Shown in pieces: positions 9,340 to 19,309 of a stretch of DNA of 22,027 nucleotides. Made by a program: the position numbers and the translations under genes. This DNA comes from Haplomitrium mnioides. Taxonomy: Eukaryota > Marchantiophyta > Haplomitriopsida > Calobryales. The number at the start of each line of letters is the position of its first letter. Position 1 is the first letter of the stretch. Location of the stretch: NCBI GenBank assembly GCA_049999725.1, contig JBNGIS010008847.1, forward strand, positions 1 through 22,027. The letters run 5' to 3'. The notes beneath the pieces were generated by a model that saw only the letters and a program-made list of their open reading frames with translations, ran no database searches and had not been told where the DNA came from.

Positions 9340-9740
9340 ATTTATCCAATCTTTAGCTCACCTAATGTTTAGTTGGCTTGATTGTTAACCCGCCTGATAG
9401 TTGGCACTTTGGCTCATTCGATTATTGGATGACTCGACTGTTAACACATCTGATTGTTGAGCCCACTTGAAGTTTAGCTAACCCAACTTTTAGCTCACAT
9501 GAAGTTTAGATGCTCTCCCAAAATTTGGCACTCTCTAAAGTTTAGCACTTTGGCCCACTCAAAGATTGATTACTCACCCAAAGTTCAGCCAACCTGACTT
9601 TTGGCTCACCCAAAGTTTAGTTGCTCTTATGAAGTTAAGCACTTTGGCCTACCAAAAATTTGGCTACTCACTCAAAGTTCTCAAATTTTGTTTGACTCGA
9701 CTAATCTCTCACCCAACATTAGACAAATCCACTCACATTT
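9340..9740 (+). repeat. Degenerate tandem repeat with CACCCAAAGTTTAG-like units
   Basis: Short phrases recur through 400 bases: CACCCAAAGTTTAG, CACCCAAAGTTCAG, CACATGAAGTTTAG, CACTTGAAGTTTAG, and alternating phrases such as GCACTTTGGC(C/T). Spacing is about 20-35 bases and irregular. A 67-codon open frame at 9566-9769 is a by-product of the repeat. Confidence 0.6.
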
Positions 9741-10539
9741 TAGTCCCAATACATCACAAGAAACTTTGAGAGAATGGTAAATTCTTATTCCTCCACCATT
9801 TACTTTGATTCAAATTGCAACAAAAGCGTCTCGAGGTCTTAACTTCAACAAGCTATAACACATCAAAATAGATTGAGAATTAAGGATGCGGTAACCTTAG
9901 TTGCATTGGGCTACCACTAGATCTCTTCACAAAACAACCTCCTCTAAAATGGTTAGTATGTCCTTAATTCTTAACATTTCTTCACAAAATGTTTCATGTT
10001 GAAAGCATTTAGACAACACATTTCCAATGAGAACTTGCATGTTTGGTTTGGATAACAACTCAACATTCTATTTAATATATTTCCTCCCTTAGGTCTTGGT
10101 GCACCTCCACAATGAAATTGATTACAAAACCACTTGCAAAAGGATTAAACCCTCATGTAGACTTGAACGCAACCACCTCTTAATCTCTTTCTTGTTTTCT
10201 ACTATACTTTTCTTGATGAGTTTGGTCCATTGAAGTTTTGATGCCTCGAGCTTCTCATTCTTCGTTTGAATGTTGGATGGAGGTCAGCTCGCGACAACAA
10301 ACATGGTTGACGGGATGGATGTAATCACAAATGGCTGATAGAGCACAACAAAGAGAAAATTTACCAAAGATAATAGTGAAGGATGATATTCTAATTACTC
10401 TTTTATGAGACCAAGAGGGGTCTTAAAATTTTGTTGCTACCCTCCTTGGCCCTTAAGGGTGCTTCCTCCATGTTGTCAGCCCGTGCTTGGGAGCACTCAA
10501 GCAAAATTCATGAAATCAGAAGCATCAACGACACAATAA
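9741..10539. other. Unassigned non-coding stretch
   Basis: AT-rich sequence with no coding frame, repeat or element signal that I can support. Confidence 0.4.
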
Positions 10540-12990
10540 GCCTTGGCAAGTGTGAGGGCCTCTCAGGAGCCACGTAGTACCCTCAAACAGCTACTAAGAG
10601 CAGGGCGCATAAATCTTGGGAGGGAAACAGAATCATGGTGGAAGAGAGGAGGAAGGAACTAGGATTGCCAGCCAGAGGAGGGGCCACCTTTCGAAATTCA
10701 AAGCAAGCCAATGAGAGCCCGTGTGTGAGAAGGGAATGCGAGAATCGGAGCTTGGGGAGAAGGAAGAGAGCGGCCACCTATGGCGAAGCGATCGCAAGAG
10801 GAACAAGAACGGATCCACAACGACGAAATCCGAAGGCACTCTGAAGAAAGGCAGATCGCGGGGGTCCTACAGTGGCCACAAATCGGGAAGCAAGGGTCAA
10901 GGAGGAAAATGAGAAGGTGAGATCGTCACGAGGGCGAGCAAGGCCAGGGAAGAGGGACACCTCGATCCCGCAAGCAGGAGCGCGCCCTGCAAGGACCAAT
11001 CGAACTCTTCCATTTGAGTGTGCGAACTCTGGCGGAAGTGTGGAGTCCCCGGAAGGCCCCTCGAGGTCCCACGGAAACGTGGCGTCTCCGGAGCACTTCA
11101 CGGGATTCCACGGATGACGTGGCAGTACTAGGAAGCCCGAGAACTTGCGAAAAGATGCCTTCCTAAGTAGGGATCCCACTTAGCGGGGTTCCAATCCGTC
11201 TTACGAAGTGGGGAGCCTGGTTAAGAGGGATCCTCGAGGAAACCAACCAAGGAGCAAGGAAGAGGGCCCGAAACAACGACTTATCCTGGGTGTGGCCGAA
11301 GGAGAACGGAAGGGTCCCGGAAGGGTGATCTATCAGAGATCTGAGAAGGGGAGTTCCGATGAAGCCAAAAGGGTGATCCATCACCAACTACCCAACGGGA
11401 AGAAGGCTGAGCCGGAAAGGAGATTTAATGCAAATCTGACTGACGAAAGAGCAAGCAAGTGACGAAAGGGTGATTCAACGCAGCTTTGGCATAACCAAAG
11501 GCGGAAGTTCGACGGGGTCCAACCGCAACATCTGAAAGTTCGACAAAGGAACAAAGGGCCTTGTAGTTCCTATATCAAGCTTTCAAATAAGATAATGATG
11601 GGAGCCTCAGGCGTACGCATAGTTCTTATCTTGAGGGAAGGACGAAACAGCGACAGTCGACACAAGTTCTTACTCGATAAACACAAGTAGTCCGCGGAGG
11701 GCCTCGGATAACGTGGACCAATAAGGGGGTTCTGTGGGTCAACCTTGGATGGAGATCAGCCGACGGTCCGCCTACCCCTTTGCGGGGCGGCAACGGACGA
11801 CGCTCTTTGGAGGACGTGGCGACTCCTGGGACCCCGCAACAGCTCATGGGACACGCGGCAGCAAGAGAAGGTCTCATCGGACCTCGGGCAAAGAGCCGGT
11901 CAACCACAGAAGGGAGAGTCCGCGCGACGGTCAGCCTACCTCCTTGCGGGGCGGTGTCGGACGGCGGTGCAGCGGGTGACGTGGCGTGAGGAGGGTGACT
12001 TGGGATCTGCGGAGGAATGTTTGGAGATTCCATGGACTTGGTTCCGCGGGGCGCTTCAGAACTCTATTCCGAAGAACCCTTCGGACTTAGCCGCGGGAAT
12101 CTATGGAATCCCAGCTGCAAGATTCCTCGGACTCCCCGTTGATGTTACCGTTGTACTTTCATCATCACGGGACACGCGGCACACTCTCCTTTTCGGTTGT
12201 AACGAGATTAACTGGCAAAGCGCCACGTGTCGTCACCTCCCAGCTCTAGGGAGCCAACGGGATTAACGACCTTTCTTGGGATCGAGCTCGCAAGTTCAGC
12301 ACTCGCAAGGGGGTATACATCGACAACCTTCGAATTCTTTCGGGTTGATGCACGAGCGATTGCAGGAAGCAACAGTGACCGCAAGACGAGTGAATTGCGC
12401 ATGGTAAGGCAGGGGTGAAGAGTTCAGTGAGGAATTGTGTGAAGCGCGTGTACTAGCTCCAAGGGTCCAGGGGGATTCAGAGATGGACTAGGGGGCGCCG
12501 AGAATCGTAGAGTGAGGAGCTCTTGATGCTCAAGTGATCCAAGTGAACTCGTCCTTGCCGGTGGACCAGAGTGGAAGTGAACCGATACGTTAATTCGAAG
12601 GAATTTTTGGTCTGCCAAGAACTAAGGAGAGGCTGCCAAGTGAGGAGCTTGGAGTGTCTCGGCATTCCCTTGTGCAAGTGCATCAGCCCAGAGTGTTCGG
12701 AGGACACTCTGGTGTGTTATTCTTCAAGTGGAGCTGAGAGGGGGGTTGTGCTAGTGCCTCCGCATTGTGCGGGATGACCTGTCAAGGCTCAAGGTTGGAG
12801 TGGGCTACCTGCAGCTGGTAAAGCTGTCTTCCAGAGGTGGAAATCAAAGAAACTCTCTTCCTAGCCTGAGGAAGTAAAAGCAGGGCTTCTCGCGAGGGAA
12901 GTTAAAAAACTATCTAGAGAGGAGGGTGTGTGGGTTGTTGGGCTGCAAGTTGTAAGGCAACGGGACTCATAAGGGAAGTATCAATTGGTA
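10540..12990. other. GC-rich repeat-like block, unassigned
   Basis: Base composition rises sharply compared with both sides. Many overlapping open frames of 60-170 codons occur on both strands, as expected by chance when stops are rare, and none shows a known domain. The block has internal direct repeats (11762-11821 with 11926-11986) and clustered ACGTGGC motifs. It could be the long LTR or untranslated region of a further LTR retrotransposon. A possible TG start lies at 10550 (TGTGAGGGCC), but I found no matching end, primer site or polypurine tract. Confidence 0.45.
11762..11986 (+). repeat. Diverged ~164-base direct repeat
   Basis: GACGGTC-CGCCTACC and a TTGCGGGGCGG block at 11762-11821 recur at 11926-11986, each ending GACGTGGCG. 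The offset is 164-165 bases. GGGACACGCGGCA at 11848-11860 recurs once more at 12169-12181, suggesting a partial third copy. Confidence 0.65.
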
Positions 12991-13087
12991 GAAATCTAGA
13001 GGGCCTTCAAGGACTCTGTTTTCTCTTGTATATTGTATATATTGTTTGTTCATATATGTGTAGATTAGATTTGTATTCTGCATTGAA

Positions 13088-13303
13088 GTTTTGTAGGTTC
13101 ATTAGATTAGGAGACACAGATCAGCTGAGCAGACCCTGGGAACAACCTTGAAGAGGGAGTCCAATCCCTTGACACAAGTCTGGCATCCTGAGGGTAAATG
13201 CTCTCTGGTCTGATTTTGTTGCATAGATTAGGACTTAGTGCATTTGGATAGTTAGGATAATCTATTCCAGCTCTATGACAACCCTAAGAGGGGGAGTCCA
13301 GCC
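13088..13303 (+). repeat. Diverged ~130-base direct duplication
   Basis: TTTTGTAGGTTCATTAGATTAGG near 13088 is echoed by TTTTGTTGCATAGATTAGG near 13213. ACAACCTTGAAGAGGGAGTCC at 13142 is echoed by ACAACCCTAAGAGGGGGAGTCC at 13277. The order is the same and the offset is 125-135 bases. Confidence 0.6.
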
Positions 13304-14727
13304 TTTGTATTGTTCAGTGGTGCAGGTCACTAGCACCCATTCTGCCCCAAGGAAAAGTAAGATGGCAAGGTCTGAGTTATTGGGCCCTTGGAATAAAGTG
13401 CAAGAATTACACAAAAACCAGTTGGAGGGTAATGGATGTGGACCTCGGGATGGTTGAATGACTGACTTGAGTGAAAGAAGAAGAAGAGTGAGAAATGTAT
13501 ATAAGGTCTGTAAGGAGAGGAAGAGTCCTTAAGGTCTGAAAGTGGTAACTGGCAAGGGGCCATCTCAGAAAAGAACCTGAAAGCCCGTAAACCTATCCTC
13601 CCCTGCACTCAAAACAAGGTCTGAAAAGGTTAAGGCTTGAAACAAGAGGGCGACACATGTTCATGGCATTTTCTTGCTTGCCACTTTCTCAAGGGGAAAA
13701 GAATAATCAATTCATCGTCTCCCTCTTAAGTCCAAATTATGCTTCAATTGCTCATTTGACATCTTTTTCAGCTCCCAATCTTACTGAAGATTTCCAAAGC
13801 ATTCCTATAGCTCCAAAAAACATTTAGTGCCACAAAAAATGGCTTGATAGCAGAATAGCTCTCTTGGTGAGGGGGGAGGTGTTGTTGGCCTTAGTTCACT
13901 ACTAAGAACAAGAGCATGTAGTTTTTCTTTATTCAAAAAGAGGAGCATTCTATGCCTCAAAAGATTGAAAAATGTCCAATCAAACCTGGGAAGATTATTT
14001 TCTTTCACCATAATGGAAAAAAGATTGGTCAAAGAAATAAATTTGCAAGTCTTGTCATTCAGTTATAACATGTGAGGTGCTATGGAGTATTGCTATTGAG
14101 CGTCACTCTCACTATCAGCCTCTATTGTGGAAATAAATGTCATTATCAAATGCAATAATTAAGTAGTAGTTATCCACACTACCATCAAATGTTTCAGAAA
14201 TTCTCTATTGAGCATCTACTATGACCAAAAGTTTTGACATCTGTTTCCATAAAATACGTTTGACATGTGTTATGATCAAACATCATGACATTTCGCTTCC
14301 ATTGAGCACTTCAGAGAGCTATGGTTCAAGCAAGCATCTATGTAATGTGATACCAATGAGCACAAAATTGGTGATTAAGTGCTTTAGTATGACACTACCA
14401 AGCGCTTAGTATAGAAATATGATCTCATCGTGGTGTTTTCTTTCATATAAGCATCTTGGGTTCTAATAACACACCCTCATTAGAGATTCACAATAGCTTG
14501 AGGTTTGATTCTCTCAGCAAATGGACCTGCAATTGTACCACAATATGATGTATAGACAAAAATATCACTCACTTGTCAATAAATAGCAATCACTTTTGAA
14601 TATTGCAGATTTTTCTTTGGAGAACACTATTTTTGCATTTTTTTTGTAATCAAGGCATCTACTATTTTATGCAAACACAACATCATGTGCTTACTTTAGT
14701 ATTTTTATTTTGAAGATGAGGATCATG
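13304..14727. other. Unassigned non-coding stretch
   Basis: No supported gene. ATTGAGC phrases recur at 14094, 14208 and 14299 but are too few and too diverged for a repeat call. If the minus-strand primer site at 14728 is real, this would be the leader and gag region of that element, yet I see no Gag motif on the minus strand. Confidence 0.35.
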
Positions 14728-14739
14728 GCTTTGATACCA
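14728..14739 (-). promoter_or_regulatory. Putative initiator-Met tRNA primer binding site, minus strand
   Basis: On the minus strand the sequence reads TGGTATCAAAGC, one mismatch from TGGTATCAGAGC, the plant copia primer site that pairs with initiator methionine tRNA. Directly before it on that strand is TTCAACA, a typical LTR end. Confidence 0.55.
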
Positions 14740-15250
14740 TGTTGAACTCTTTGTAGATCATTCAGATTGTGAATATAGAATGTTGGACTCAAGCTGCATC
14801 AAAAAATTGATTTTACTTCACACACTCAATTGTATACTCCATGTTGCACCGTGCTTGAGTAAATAGAAGTGCATACTCATAATTTGTGTATGATCTCAAC
14901 ACAACTTTTTATAAGAGCTATGGCTCTTCAAAAGATATTAGCAATCAAATATCTCTTGTCTAGATTATAACCAACTAGTTTAATATAAGCAAGTTTGCTT
15001 TAACCCTCATGCAATATCATGCTATTAGTCAAACTAGTTGTTATAACTAATGTAGCAAGATTTATAACCTTTGTATTATCCATTTGACCCATCAAATTTT
15101 TCTTGTGACACGTGATAATCAAACCTCTTAAATTATCCATAAAAAAATCATATGATTTACCAACCATCTTCACAACTAGGTTGAATTTGAACTTTTACAT
15201 CTCTTGGAGAACAGCCGCTACTTTGAACCAGGAACCGCTACTGAGTTCCT
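14740..15250 (-). repeat. Putative LTR of a minus-strand copia-type element
   Basis: The LTR end (TGTTGAAC on the + strand, thus ...GTTCAACA on the minus) abuts the primer site. A minus-strand TATA box (TTATAAAAAG) lies at 14905-14914, leaving about 140 bases of R-U5, a normal length. The far end is not determined; 15250 is only a nominal limit. Confidence 0.4.
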
Positions 15251-15596
15251 GTTTCACTTGGTAGTCAAAATTTATTTTTTTGAAGATTTGGCATTCAAAA
15301 ACATCAATTTTACGACTAAAATCTTATTTTTGAAAAAAAAAATCGTTTTTAAAAAACAAAAAATGTATATTTTACATTGAGATTATATTTCAAATGTTTC
15401 TTTATAGAAAACAACTTGAAAAACAAACATTTTGGTTATTTGAATATTTTATAAAAACTTGACACTATTGTGAAGAAACTAAATTCATCAAAAATGAAAT
15501 AAAACATATATCTTTTGGTGAAAAAGAACTACAGGAAAATGTAAATGTCCAGTCAGGTAAGGACTTTGAACCTGACTTTGAGCATCGTAGCCAACA

Positions 15597-16245
15597 AAGT
15601 CTATGCAAGCATAGACTCCAAACCAGAACCGTAAAGCCTATGCACGCATAGACTCCGAACAAGAATCCTAAATCATGTGTGTGCTTAGACTCTTAACAAG
15701 AACAATGAAGCTATGCACGCATGGACTTTGAACTAGAATCCTAGAGCCAAAACACGCCAAGATTCTAAACAAGAACATATTTAATCAAAAATAGATGTGT
15801 AGGCGCACATGGACTCTGAATTAAAGCACTAAAGCCTATGTACGAATATACTCCAAACTAGAACCCTAAAGCCTATGTGTTTAGGGTTGCTGAAACTCAT
15901 ATAGACATGGACTTCAAACGAGAGTTCTAAAGTCTATGCATGCATGGGCTGTTATAGCTCTTGCACATATAGACTTCGAGTCGGATTGCTAGCTAGAAGT
16001 CTATACGTGCATGGACAACTTAGTCTTATGCTTGCAAGAACTACTAAAGCTTATATGTGCATGGACAACTTAGTCCTATGCTTGCATGGACTATTAAAGC
16101 CTATGCGTGTATGGATTGTTGAAGCTCATGCGACATAGACTATTGAAGCTTATGCGCGCATGGACTGTTCAAGCTCATGTGCGCTTGGACTGTTGAAGTT
16201 CATGCACGCATGGACTATTGAAGATCATGTGTGCATAGGCTAGTA
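15597..16245. repeat. Tandem array with palindromic core, 37-base then 25-base period
   Basis: Left part: cores such as CTATGCAAGCATAGAC (15601-15616) and CTATGCACGCATAGAC (15638-15653) end at 15616, 15653, 15690 and 15726, a 37-base period, with more diverged units after that. Right part: GGAC or its variants stand at 16088, 16112, 16137, 16162, 16187, 16212 and 16237, a 25-base period, with cores like TATGCGCGCATGGACTG. Linkers differ between the parts, but the core is shared. Confidence 0.85.
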
Positions 16246-16316
16246 GCTCACTAGTGAAGTACCTTGGTCATCGCTCATTTGGATTTATAAGAGTCGAGTT
16301 TGCAGAGAGTAGGAGA

Positions 16317-16352
16317 CATGCACATCTCTCAATGTAATGAGAAATGTGCATG
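16317..16352. repeat. Hairpin-forming inverted repeat
   Basis: Arms CATGCACATCTCTCA (16317-16331) and TGAGAAATGTGCATG (16338-16352) pair at 14 of 15 positions with a 6-base loop. It stands just after the 25-base array. Confidence 0.7.
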
Positions 16353-16390
16353 AAGGTGAGCTATCCACAGCCGCGACTGGATCAATGTCT

Positions 16391-16470
16391 CACTACAAAA
16401 CAAAAAATTTTGGTCATTTCATTAACAAATTTGTGGGTGAGTGTTCACCACCCACTTACAAATTGAAACT
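16391..16470 (+). repeat. CACTA-like terminal sequence with adjacent inverted repeat
   Basis: CACTACAAAACAAAAAATTT begins at 16391 and looks like a plant CACTA (En/Spm) terminus. An imperfect inverted repeat, about 16428-16443 with 16446-16464, follows (AATTTGTGGGTG with CACCCACTTACAAATT-like arms). No partner terminus with the same longer sequence is found in the window. Confidence 0.3.
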
Positions 16471-16984
16471 CTTGGCTGGAAAGCTTGGAAAGAATCCAAG
16501 TGGCTGAATTTAGTTGCATTCAGCTAGAAGGCCCTTTGTATTAACTCTCCACATATTATGCAAGGGGTTGTACAAATTGTATCTGCCATAAAGCCCCAGT
16601 AGCATCACATCACAGTTACAATTTCAGCAACATTTGTACAACCAAGTAACATGGCCAACAAATCAAACAAGAAATTCCACATTGAGAACAAATGTATGTT
16701 TAGACATACTTTTTTCGATTTCCATAAAATTAAACAAAGACAATGACACAACACAAAACATGATTGACTATGGAAACAATGTTTATTCAAATGGATTTTA
16801 AGAACTTCCCTCATTACAAAGCTTCAATGTGCCAGTATGATGCACCTCTCATCTCTTCTCAACGGAAGTTTTGACAAAATCCCTAGAGAGTCCTGATTGA
16901 AGACTACTGTTCGAGATATCTACTTAAAGAAATAGAAATCATTATAGTAATTTGCGTTGCGCAATTGGCAAAGCCGATAGCCTC
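16471..16984. other. Unassigned non-coding stretch
   Basis: AT-rich sequence with one 69-codon minus-strand open frame (16605-16814) that shows no recognisable motif. I see no supported feature. Confidence 0.35.
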
Positions 16985-17310
16985 TCATCTTCCTTTGCAC
17001 AGAACTTTTTCAACATCCGTCACTTCTTCCAGAATGCATTCTTTGCGTTTCACATGAATGGGGTACGTGGGGCTGAAATATATGTAGTGGCCTAAAAACC
17101 CAAATACATGTTGCTGAATGAAGGCCTCCCTGCAATTTTCTTCACTCTTCAATACTTGGCCACCAAGTCGTTGGACGTCTGCCTCAATGTTGTTAAAGTG
17201 GGGTCACCAAGGCAACCTGTACACTTCACCACTTCCTCCTGTAGCAAACATGGTTCTGGTGAATGTGTGTAGACTCTCTTTTTGCTCAGGCTAAGAACAT
17301 TCACCATCAT
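16985..17310 (-). pseudogene. Possible gene fragment or exon, unknown family
   Basis: On the minus strand one frame from 17310 reads MMVNVLSLSKKRVYTHSPE and on to CLLQEEVVKCTGCLGD. It stops soon after, while an overlapping frame is open from 17203 to TGA at 16985-16987 for 72 codons. That second frame reads NNIEADVQRLGGQVLKSEE, then AFIQQHVFGFLGHYIYF and HVKRKECILEEVTDVEKV. It has no Met. Composition looks protein-like (charged helices, aromatic core) rather than random. The two frames may be one coding stretch broken by a frameshift, or two exons. I do not recognise the family. It lies among satellite-like repeats, so a captured or decayed gene piece is more likely than a live gene. Confidence 0.25.
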
Positions 17311-17905
17311 TGTTGCACCAACTGCCAAAATTTGTCAGAAGTATGTAAATTAGAATGCATACGCAATAAAATCTCTACCTGCACAAAGACGAATATGTAT
17401 TTCAAGGTGACTAATAGAGGTAATCTATACTGATCAACTTACATAACAGCTGAATTGAAGAAAACCAGCGCAGAAAGAAAAATTGCAAGGAAAAAGATTC
17501 CAAAAAGAAAAAACAACAACCTTCTATCAGCTGGAATCTAAGAGCGCATTAGATGAAAGAAGAAAATTTAGAGTTACAACACCAAAATCGACCCTAAGTG
17601 AGATATGTACAGAATGAAAAATCCGAATGCAAAGAATGAGCACAAATGCAAGATTGAGCACAAAGTATGCTATTGGCAAAAGGCACCTAAACATGTGGCA
17701 AATGGCAGATTACAACTTAAGCTGGAGGTTGAAATGTCGAGAAGCAAAACCAGCTTGGTACTCTGTTTGAATGCAACGTTCTAAGGTTATCAAGTCATCC
17801 TCTATTGTTAATGATTGATCCCGCTATCGCCCACTGCACAATCTTTTGCAAATGCTCTTTTCCCCTCCCCTCGATGCTCCTTCCGCTCTCCCCTTCTCAA
17901 AGACA
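17311..17905. other. Unassigned non-coding stretch
   Basis: Purine-rich around 17460-17520, otherwise AT-rich. No coding or repeat signal that I can support. Confidence 0.35.
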
Positions 17906-17916
17906 CATAACCAGAC

Positions 17917-17985
17917 CCCATGCGCACATAGGCTTCAGGATAAACCAAAAGACTATGAGCGCAATAGGTTTGGAATCAGGTCTTT
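17917..17985 (+). repeat. Dispersed copy of a palindrome-bearing segment (copy 1)
   Basis: CCCCATGCGCACATAGGCTT, then GACTATGAGCGCAATAGG and GGAATCAGG, match 19108-19175 in the same order and spacing. The copies are about 1190 bases apart in the same orientation. Confidence 0.65.
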
Positions 17986-17989
17986 GAGA

Positions 17990-19100
17990 TCCCCTATGTT
18001 CATGCCATGTGTCTGTGTGCATTCCATGAGCTGCACAGAAACTCTGAAACTCAAAGAATGCTCAGACAAAGTGAGGAAAAAACTCACAGAGGAATTGAAA
18101 TGCTCTGTTGCTTGAAGGCATCAGCTCAATAAAGACAAAACTGCATGCACTCTGCAAAAAACGAAAACTGAATCAAGGTGATAGATGCAAGGTGTTGAAT
18201 ATAGAAGAAAACATTGAAGAAAATTGAAAAAAAAAAGAATCTGAATGAAGCAACTCCAGCTTCGTCAACTCCGAGAATTCTCACACAAAGGTGGTTCACT
18301 GCACCAGGTTGTGTTCACATGTAGTTTCACAATTTTCACAAGAGAGATTGCCCATATCTCAGTCTGCTCTGCTCGCTTGAGAAAGAGATTGTTCAAGTAT
18401 ATCAGCAACCACCAACATTGTACCTGGATGTACCAGAGTCTAACGCCCAAATCTACTCGATAAAAAATTTAGAGATGAGGATTGCACCTACAAAGCGGCT
18501 CCCAAACCATGTCTGTGTCATGCGAAATCAAAAAGAAGAAGTTGATGAGGGTCAGCGAGTCGAAGAAGAATGGAATAGGAAGGAAAGCTGTAGAAAACAA
18601 AAGCTTGATCAATGCTCACACAAATGTGACTCAAACAGGCTTGAAACCTACAAAGGAAGAAGGCAAGCACAAAACGAGGAAGAATCCTTTAAAGGATTTG
18701 AAACGATATGTCTCTAAAAACGATGAAATGATGTGTCTGCACCATGCAAAAAACGAAGGCTAGAAGGTCCACGACGAAGTCGAAGAATGCTCAAACGTTG
18801 AAGCAAAAAATGAATGCTGGTAAGTAACAGTCGAAGCAGCAGATAGAAAGCAATACGACAAGAAATCATCAATAATGAGCATTGCAAAGAAAGAGAGAAT
18901 ACACAAAAAGTGGCAATGAAGAGCGCGATAACTCATTGACAAGCAGACGATGTTATTCTGAAGACTTTCTACCAATTGAAAAAAAATTTGTTAAGATGGG
19001 GATCTCAACGAATTTATTTTCAGCTGCAAGCTTCCTTGCTGTTGCCAAATCCATTCATCGGCAGCACAATTGTTGAGATCCCCTTTACAAAGCACTAGGT
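17990..19100. other. Spacer between the two dispersed copies
   Basis: Several open frames of 60-99 codons occur on both strands (for example 18418-18717 and 18482-18763), Lys/Glu-rich because the sequence is purine-rich. They overlap in different frames and show no domain, so none is called. Confidence 0.35.
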
Positions 19101-19107
19101 TTCAAAA

Positions 19108-19200
19108 CCCAATGCGCGCATAGGCTTCCGGTTTTTCCGCCCGACTATGCCCGCATGGGGTCTGAATTAGGTTTTCAAGAGCCCATACGCGCATGGGCTC
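19108..19200 (+). repeat. Dispersed palindrome-bearing segment (copy 2)
   Basis: Contains three cores: ATGCGCGCAT (19112-19121), CTATGCCCGCATGG near 19145, and a near-perfect 22-base palindrome at 19179-19200 with arms GAGCCCAT and ATGGGCTC around a 6-base centre. A diverged relative of the last is at 19563-19583. Confidence 0.75.
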
Positions 19201-19309
19201 TCCGAAGACCTCTGTGAAGTCCTTTGCACATCAGCACATGAATTCGACAAGAAATCTATGTAGGTGTATTCATTTTTATTTGTTGTTGTGCTGCGTTCGA
19301 TCTCAATGT

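Noticed and set aside
10635-12418. Many open frames of 60-173 codons on both strands in the GC-rich block
   Set aside because: They overlap in several frames, lack domains and codon bias, and are expected where stop codons are rare.
15875-15890. Telomere-like TTTAGGG
   Set aside because: Only a single copy is present; no tandem telomeric run.
16391-17089. A complete 0.7-kb CACTA element between CACTACA (16391) and TGTAGTG (17083-17089)
   Set aside because: Only seven bases match between the ends, there is no 3-base target duplication, and the right end lies inside a protein-like frame.
18418-18763. Two overlapping Lys/Glu-rich open frames of 93 and 99 codons
   Set aside because: They overlap in different frames in purine-rich sequence, with no motif to favour either.
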